Shown one piece after another: positions 57,503 through 64,000 of a stretch of DNA of 64,000 bases. Origin of the DNA: Tetraselmis striata (taxonomy: Eukaryota > Chlorophyta > Chlorodendrophyceae > Chlorodendrales > Chlorodendraceae); contig VCJN01003031.1 of NCBI GenBank assembly GCA_006384855.1, positions 111,593 through 175,592 of the forward strand. Direction: 5' to 3'. Position 1 is the stretch's first letter, and each line of letters starts with the position of its first letter. The notes under the pieces are model-generated. The model did not search any database and was not told the DNA's origin. It was given only the letters and a program-made list of their open reading frames with translations. The position numbers and the translations under genes were made by a program.

Positions 57503-58079
57503 CCCCCCGGGGCCGTGAACGACGTGTGTCTAATACGCGTGCGGTGCAAATGCAGTATATACTGGCATTTGCCACATGTATTGTGGTATTGCGCCTGTGG
57601 GCTATCCGACCTTCAACTCCACACCTACCGCCGGCGACTGTATCCGAAGACTTGGAGCCTGCGCGCCTTGCTGCACCTGTACGGAGTCAAACCGAGCAGG
57701 TACACTCCCCCCCCCCCCCCCCTTCCGCCAACACGCACCCACCCACACACACAGACCCACCACCCACACACTCTCTCTCTCTCTCACTAACTCACTCACG
57801 CACACAGGCGCACACACCTACGCGCGCGCACACCTGCCCCCTACCTTGTCCTGCCCCACTCCGTCTATAGCATCGTTCTAGAATGATACGACTCGCGACA
57901 TGGCCATGACTATGTACCAAACCAAACGCCCTTTCCCGGGGGCAAATATAGCCGCCCAATCTGCCTCCCCCATTTCCTCCTCCAGGTGGAGTCAATGCAG
58001 CAAGGCGGGGAACTGGTTTAGGCGGCAGAATTTCAAGCAAAACCGGCCCTATTGCGTATTTCCGTGCACAGACAATCGT

Positions 58080-58900
58080 GGGACCGGGGACAGCTAGGCT
58101 GGCACATGGCCCTGAGAGCATTGGCGGGTCTGAGGATCATGTAGCAGTCCAATTCCATGCACCCGCATTGGTCGGTCCAATGACTTCGCAAAGAGGTTCT
58201 TCTTACAAAGAACACAAAGCAGACCCTGGAAGCAGGGGCAGGTTTACCGACTTGCGGCGCCATGTTCCATTGCAGCACAACTCTCTGAAGTCTGGGCATC
58301 TCGCACAGCGGTCAGCACAAAAGCGTGGCACACCGCATAGCGCTCATGTAGCAAGGCCTGCAAAGGCGGCAGCAGGCGACTTCCAGAGTCCAATAGTTGA
58401 GATAGCCGATGGCTCGATGGAGGAACCGGGCACTGGAATGGACAGCGGCAGATTTGAGCATGATGTTGGGGACACAACAGGCATTGGAACCATCGATGAG
58501 GATTTTGATGATGCAGCTGCCACAGATGTAGATGCTGGGGGCGCTCTTGTTGCAGACAACACATATCCGCATGCAAACCCTGTGTCCTGGCTGTCAGACA
58601 GACTGGCGTGGCTTCACCTCCGTAAATTACCAGGTGAATGCGACGTGCTGTTATTTTCCCATTCAATGTATATTAATTGCCAGACGACAGCACTGAAACA
58701 GTGCAAACTGCAGGTGCTTCTGTCGAGCCCGTCGTGTTGGCGCATGCCAACGTAGACGCCACGGGGCACACAAGATACAAAGTTGGTGCCCTTTATGCAT
58801 GGTCCCATACACTTATCTTGCTTTCCCTGAGCATTGCCTCCGAAGTAATCCAGCTGCACACTTTTGACGCAGAGATACTCTGATCTAAGTCTGACCTACT
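58080..58900 (+). CDS. Probable 5' exons (stem region) of the sialyltransferase-like gene
   Basis: A plus-strand block to 58633 is acidic and Ala/Gly-rich (FQSPIVEIADGSMEEPGTGM) and ends at CCAG/GTGAAT. A short intron to about 58681 joins in frame to DDSTETVQTAGASVEPVVLA. Low-complexity acidic sequence is typical of the stem between membrane anchor and catalytic domain of Golgi glycosyltransferases. No convincing transmembrane anchor was found, so the true start and the link to the catalytic exons at 59179 are inferred. Confidence 0.4.
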
Positions 58901-59095
58901 ATGCTACTCTCCTGTGCTCCACCATAAGTACCATGAACGTTTGTTGTCATGTCAATACAAGCAGCCCGCGAACATGCAGTATAGACTGCCACCAATATTC
59001 TGGTGGTTAGCAAGGGTAACGCCAGCATTGAACATTGACCATGCTGAGAGCCCAGGTACTGGTCTGGTGGCTCGCATAGTGATACATTGACTGAT

Positions 59096-59097
<2 letters not shown>

Positions 59098-59137
<40 letters not shown>
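59098..59137 (+). repeat. (TG)n microsatellite
   Basis: About 20 TG units in the intron just upstream of the first catalytic exon of the sialyltransferase-like gene. Confidence 0.9.
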
Positions 59138-59140
<3 letters not shown>

Positions 59141-59178
59141 CCATTTGTGGACTGAATCAGATATGGAGTACAATGCAG

Positions 59179-60297
59179 GCCAAAAACCTTGCGCTTGACG
59201 ATTTTGCCAGGCATCTGCCTCAAGACGATTACGGTGCTGGCAGCACACATATGCACAAGACATGTGCGCTGGTGGGCAACTCTGGTATTTTGCTGGGATC
59301 GAACGTGGGCTCCTTTCTCTCTGCCTAGTTGTACATACTTGGATCTGCTGTTGCCCAACATGCTTGCGCACCGCAAGTCTGACCTGCTTGCTTTGGTGTG
59401 TATTCTGAAACATCAGATTGGTACCAAGATTGATGCGCACGACGCTGTGATGCGGATCAATTTCCCACCACTGCGAAATTTCGAAAACGATGTTGGATCA
59501 AAGACCACATACGATTTCAGCAATAGAGAAAATGCCCGGCGCTTGCTCAATGCCCGACATGTACGAACAGCCCACAAATGCTTTCACAGCTTTCCTCTTG
59601 CCACAGATGTCTCATGTTTGGTTGATATTTTCTTACTTCAATCGTTGTTGGCCATTGGATAGTTGCCGCGACGCACAGGACAGTCAACCATTGTATATTT
59701 TGAGGTCTCCTCGCCAGTCAATCGTAGATCTTTGTTTTCGCCGTTGATGGAGAAGTACCCGGAGCAGCCAATTCATTTCTTGCACCCAGACTTCGTATTT
59801 CGAAGCATGCGTCTGTGGTACGATCGACGCCTGAATACTTTGTCGAGCTCTTACTTGCCACAACTGCATATGCTCAGATGGAGCCTCTGTTATATCATGA
59901 ATCGCTTCAACACAATCATTGAACGTTTCCACACAGGGCCGAGCTGCAACTTGAGATGGAGGCGCGCATGAAGAAGAAGTTCAAGAAGAAGCCAATGAGC
60001 GGTTGGCTGGCCATGATGTTCATGGTCCAGGTAATCCACCACTCGTTACTCTGTTTTTGGTGGGCAGCTTTACCTTTTGCTTTTGCATGTCAACTGATTC
60101 CCATCGGCGCGTGGTTCTCACAGATGTGCGAGACGCTGGATGTTTATGGCTTTGAGGCTTACACCAATCCCCGCGCACCCCATCCTTATCATTATTTTGA
60201 TAAGGTGAAGGCGGTTTTGCAGCACCATTCCTTTGATTTTGCGGTGGAAGCATATAAGCTCTTAGGGAAAGTGCATCCCGTGACATTGCATATCTAG
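59179..60297 (+). CDS. GT29 sialyltransferase-like protein, catalytic exons
   Basis: Family 29 glycosyltransferases move a sialic-acid-type sugar from a CMP donor to glycans in the Golgi lumen. Exons: 59179-59304, 59417-59560, 59663-59817, 59937-60030, 60124-60297, all GT-AG and frame-consistent. Sialylmotif L: CALVGNSGILLGSN, then IGTKIDAHDAVMRIN with FENDVGSKTTY. Sialylmotif S: KKKPMSGWLAMMFM, CETLDVYGFEAY. Motif III: YHYFDK. Motif VS: HHSFDFAVEAYKLL, where the family His is present (HHS) but the usual Glu spacing is not certain. The TAG stop after HPVTLHI fits the family end. The acceptor and donor sugars in this organism are unknown; plant and algal homologues may use other CMP-sugars. 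Catalytic assignment is strong and function inferred. Confidence 0.85.
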
Positions 60298-61985
60298 ATA
60301 GACGTACTGCTGACGATATTTGGTTGTGTTGGCGCCGCATCCTTTCATATATGTGGTAGATGTTATAGTACAATAGACTAGCGCATTATCAATCCGCATT
60401 GTAACATATTGGATTAAGTGTATTTCCATGCAGCGGTCCACAACTTCTGTACTAGGCAAGTAATAGCTCATTGAGGCTACTACTCAATAGCCATAGGTAT
60501 CGAGTATAGTAGCTAGGGCTTATTCTTGCCCCAGCTATTGTAGTACAAAGTGCAGTAAGTGCAAGTGCAATAAACTACTTGTAGTTTATTGACAACGGCT
60601 TATCCTTGCAAGTGCTACGAAAATAAACAATACCACAATACATGTCAACCCGTGTGAACTGCTAGCCGGACTGGCTCTATTTGTGCAATCTTCGCTGACG
60701 TCTCCTTTCGCACAGCTATATCATCACATGTTGGTATTGCTTTTCATGGTTATTGTGACAATTATACGAATACGATATACTACAAGTTAGTACCTGTACA
60801 ATGTGTACCGGTACTAATACAATGCGTACCTGTGACTACGGGTTTATGTACTGTATAATGCTGCCATGAGGTAAGCGTTGTGATAAACCAATATCTTTGT
60901 ATCGTCAAAACACTGTAGCCTCTCGCCTTTGCACCACCACTGCATACCACCTTTGTTTGTATTTAAGTCTCTCTCCTGTTGAGACTGTCGCATTATTTCA
61001 TGTCATTTGCTGCTGGACAGTCTCAACTGTACCACACGCGATGCACTGACTCCTTTTGCCACTACTGAATGCTGTATATGGCAGCCAGGCTATTAACTGT
61101 TCTGAGGGTGCAAATGCGTGTGGATGGCGCTGCCGCCCCTGCCTAGATGGCGCTGTGACTCATATACGCATATGTAGGCAGTGTTGCCGGCGGCGATGTC
61201 TCTTATTCAATTTGTCACAGCGCAGCAGCTACAACCATGAATGTAGGTCACAGCGGCAATTTAGCGCTTTTGAATGCCTATAACGTGGTGCTGATGTATC
61301 GGTATTGTCGCCCATAATTCTATATCCCGACCTTCATATTATATATGTACTTTGCCGCGATGACAAAAGGAGGCGGGGCCCTTATCCTTGTATACGGTTC
61401 ATGGATTCGTACATATTGTATACGTATAGTATATTCTTGTGTATATAGATGTCGCATGTGTACATATCTATCTACATATATCTATAGATATTTTTGGTGC
61501 TGTCTATTAGCTTTTTATATGCTAGGTACATGCTACGAGAGAATCACTTACAATAATTGCGAGAAGTTATTTTCATACAACATAATGATTATAGCATAAT
61601 CACTATCGCATAATGATTATGGCATAATGGTTATATTGAAACCGTGACGATTTGAGTGTAAGAAATCGCGACAATTCGCTATATTGCAGCTTGTAAAATA
61701 TTTTTGCAGCTTGCAAGATAGTATTGCAGCTTGCGAGATATTACTGCACAATCATTATGCATACATTGGAGACTAATGCGTCGGGTTTTGTCGGATTGTT
61801 GCAAGTGCTTTGGTGTGGGTGTGGTGGAAATGACGCTGCGCCTAGCGCCCCGTGCGGCTTTTATATGGATTTGCACGTGCTCCGCGCGCCATTCTCAAAG
61901 TGACACTATAGTGCCACTTTTACTGGCACTATGGATTCACGTACAAACTACATCACCACCTTCCGCGACCACTCCCTTTTCCAGC
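60298..61985. other. AT-rich non-coding stretch
   Basis: The region is AT-richer than the rest of the window. Local reiterated words occur at 61590-61640 (ATAATGATTATRGCATAAT) and 61680-61740 (TTGCAGCTTG three times, about 29 bases apart). No gene is supported. Confidence 0.5.
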
Positions 61986-64000
61986 TCATAGTGCGACTTT
62001 TTGAAACTTTATATAGCACATCAATACATATCTTTAGTGCCTCTCGGTACGAAGATAGCGATAACGGGGCCGGCCTTGTCTCGCAGAGTGGCACTACGGG
62101 CGGGTTTTGGTGGCGGCATCATCCATGCGGTATTCTATATCCCCGTATATCAGCCGTCGTATTGGGAGTACTGCAGACATCAAGTGTTGTTGTTCCGTCC
62201 GTGGAGGACGGAAGCGGGGCTAAGCGGGCTCCATGTCACGCATACCGGCACCGGCGCGGAGGCTACCCCCGCTGACGTTGCCATACCCGCCAACCGTTGG
62301 ATTCATGGGTTTGAGGAGTGGGTGCAGTCGAGGGAGGCCCCATTGTGTGTTCAACGGGAATACTGTAGGGAGATGGCCAGTGTGCAGGACGCGTTGCAAC
62401 AACAACTCCGGGGTCAGGAAGACCAATCGGATTCATCATCAGACGACGAGGCAAGTCTAGAGGAGTCAGACGAGGAGGGTGATGAAACAGCGCAACTCTT
62501 TCGGATGAATGCCAACTTCCGTGATATGGTTGAGCAGGTCGATGAACGGTTTGAGGACTTTGATTGGGAAGATGCTATGCCAGTTGATTGGCGACAGCAC
62601 GACATGTCGGACATCGAGTCTTGGTTGAAGGAGCAAGTGGCTTCCGGGGTGGTATATTCCACTGATCCACACGCAAACATTAGCTTCTCAACTCTCCGGG
62701 ACCGGCAGCTTCAGGCGTTGACTGTGGTGAAGGAACATCTCCAGCGCAACCCCATGCATGGACGAGGAATGTAAACAGTTGCTCATGATTCTCATGGGCA
62801 CTGCTGGAACCGATAAATCCTATACAGTGCATGCGATATGCAAAATGTGTTTGGAACTTCTCCATCCCAACCAGCAACTTCACCTTTTGGCCGCTCCGAC
62901 CGGGACTGCTGCCTATCAAATCAACGGACGGACGGTGCACGCTTTGTTGGGCTTGCCCACTAAGAACGTGACCGTCATGTCGGAGTTGGCCCCGAACAGG
63001 AAAGCACGTTTGGAGCAGCAATGGGAGCACATCAGGCACCCCCCCCCCCCTTCCCGCCCTCAACCCCCCGTACATATGTTGCGCTTTCATGGATTTATCC
63101 CTTTCTTATGTCTCGAATAATACATTTCTTGTCATGCCTACTAGTGTTGATTATTGTGCGCTCGCTCCAGGTTGTTGTTGATAGATGAGCAGAGCATGGT
63201 CGGGAGGCGTATGCTAGGAATGATCAACCGCCGCTTGAAACAGATTAAGGGTTCCGACCGCCCCTTCGGAGGCGTGCATGTCATCTTGATTGGGGACAAC
63301 GGCAATTGCCGCCGGTGAAGGACAAGCCCAAGTACGATTGCTACGTACCCACTGCCGGCTCGTCTACCGACGAGAATTGTTGAGTACCAAGGCTTCACTA
63401 CAGTAGTGCAACTAGACGTGCCAGTGCGCCAAGATGCCAACGACTCCTTCTACTCTTTGTTGCAACGCATACGACAAGGCGAGATCGTGCTCGATGATTG
63501 GGAGGCCCTAAAATCCCGGAACCTAGAAACGATGCCAACCGACGAGAGGGAGTACTTTGCTGACGCCATTCGCTTGTTCATTACAAAAGCAGCGTGCGAG
63601 GAGTACAACGAGCGGCATGTGTATATGCAAAAACCCGTCGCCGTTGTCAAGGCAGAGCACAACAGTGGAGCCGCCGCTCGAAACGCTGTGCCAGATGACT
63701 TCTATGGTCTTCGCCCAGAAATCAAGCTTGCTGTCGGCGCTCGTGTCATGTACAAAACCAGCACTTGGACAGAGGATGGGTTGGTGAACGGCCAGATCGG
63801 CACGGTGAAGGCCATTGTGTATGCAAACGACACAGCTCCTCCCAATCACTTGCCCAAAGCTGTCATCGTGGAGTTCCCTAATTACATTGGACCCGGCTAC
63901 AAAGGTGTTCCTCATCATGTCGCACTGACACCCAACACGGTGGAGGCGACCATAAATGGGAAAAAGTGCAGCAGAACCCAACTAGCAATCGTATTGGCCT
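61986..64000 (+). pseudogene. PIF1-family (Helitron-type) helicase, frameshifted and cut by window end
   Basis: A 5'-3' DNA helicase as found in Helitron Rep-Hel proteins. The upstream part (YWEYCRHQVLLFRPWRTEAG) matches the segment before the helicase in Helitron-like proteins. An acidic stretch follows, then LQALTVVKEHLQRNP. Walker A reads GTAGTDKSYT, with Asp where Gly is expected. AAPTGTAAYQINGRTVHALL follows; a GC-AG intron (63036-63170) joins to LLLIDEQSMVGRRMLGMI (Walker B DEQSM). FGGVHVILIGD, then VPVRQDANDSFYSLLQRIR, and LAVGARVMYKTSTWTEDGLV follow. Frame slips: an apparent extra CATG near 62757, one near 63302 and a compensating one before 63390. The upstream HUH Rep domain is not in the window. 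Confidence 0.75.

Noticed and set aside
59660-59662. In-frame TAG inside the sialyltransferase gene
   Set aside because: It is the end of a 102-nt GT-AG intron (59561-59662); splicing there keeps phase 0 and joins NARH to LPRRTGQ.

Overview
The window looks like nuclear DNA of a eukaryotic microbe, most likely a green alga. This is inferred from moderately GC-rich coding regions, compact GT-AG introns, one telomere-like TTTAGGG/TTTTAGGG stretch, and a mix of transposon families and host genes familiar from algae. The species cannot be named from the sequence. No operons, CRISPR arrays, rRNA genes or convincing functional tRNA genes are visible.

Layout. 1-4.0 kb is repeat-rich: three minus-strand copies of a tRNA-derived SINE, one 71-bp miniature inverted-repeat element and a LINE reverse-transcriptase scrap. 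4.4-7.3 kb holds a compact ionotropic glutamate receptor-like gene with eight exons and all introns in phase 0. 7.3-15 kb is mostly non-coding, with a decayed unrecognised gene at 11.4-13.2 kb and a 1-kb repeat whose inverted relative lies at 47.4-48.4 kb. 15.5-17.7 kb has alanine-rich minus-strand coding, perhaps armadillo-like. 18,208-25,496 is a Ty1/Copia LTR retrotransposon with 444-bp LTRs and a perfect 5-bp target duplication. It carries a DNMT3-like cytosine-C5 methyltransferase domain between Gag and protease and sits inside a reverse-transcriptase-like coding region. 26.4-27.0 kb shows a SINE inserted into one of the 71-bp elements. 27,074-35,903 is bounded by a Harbinger-like terminal inverted repeat pair and contains a complete hAT transposon (28,807-33,431, target duplication GTTTTTAC). 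36.7-39.2 kb is a decayed pogo-like transposase. 41.3-42.7 kb and 52.6-53.5 kb hold LINE remains. 43.3-47.3 kb is a multi-exon cysteine-motif gene with a tandemly duplicated exon. 49-50.5 kb is an unrecognised minus-strand gene. 55.2-57.1 kb is a transposase-less relative of the hAT element. 58-60.3 kb is a GT29 sialyltransferase-like gene with all four sialylmotifs. 62 kb to the window end is a PIF1/Helitron-type helicase with frame slips.

How it fits together. This is a transposon-dense intergenic landscape around a few host genes, with clear nesting: SINE into miniature element, Copia into RT-like ORF, hAT into Harbinger-like element. The strongest unusual system is the retrotransposon carrying its own DNA methyltransferase. 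A possibly related pattern is that, outside that element, the in-frame stops I found interrupting otherwise open coding stretches are nearly all TAG. Decay of methylated CAG codons, or use of UAG as a sense codon, could each explain that. Long G/C homopolymer tracts of 16-31 bases recur across the window.
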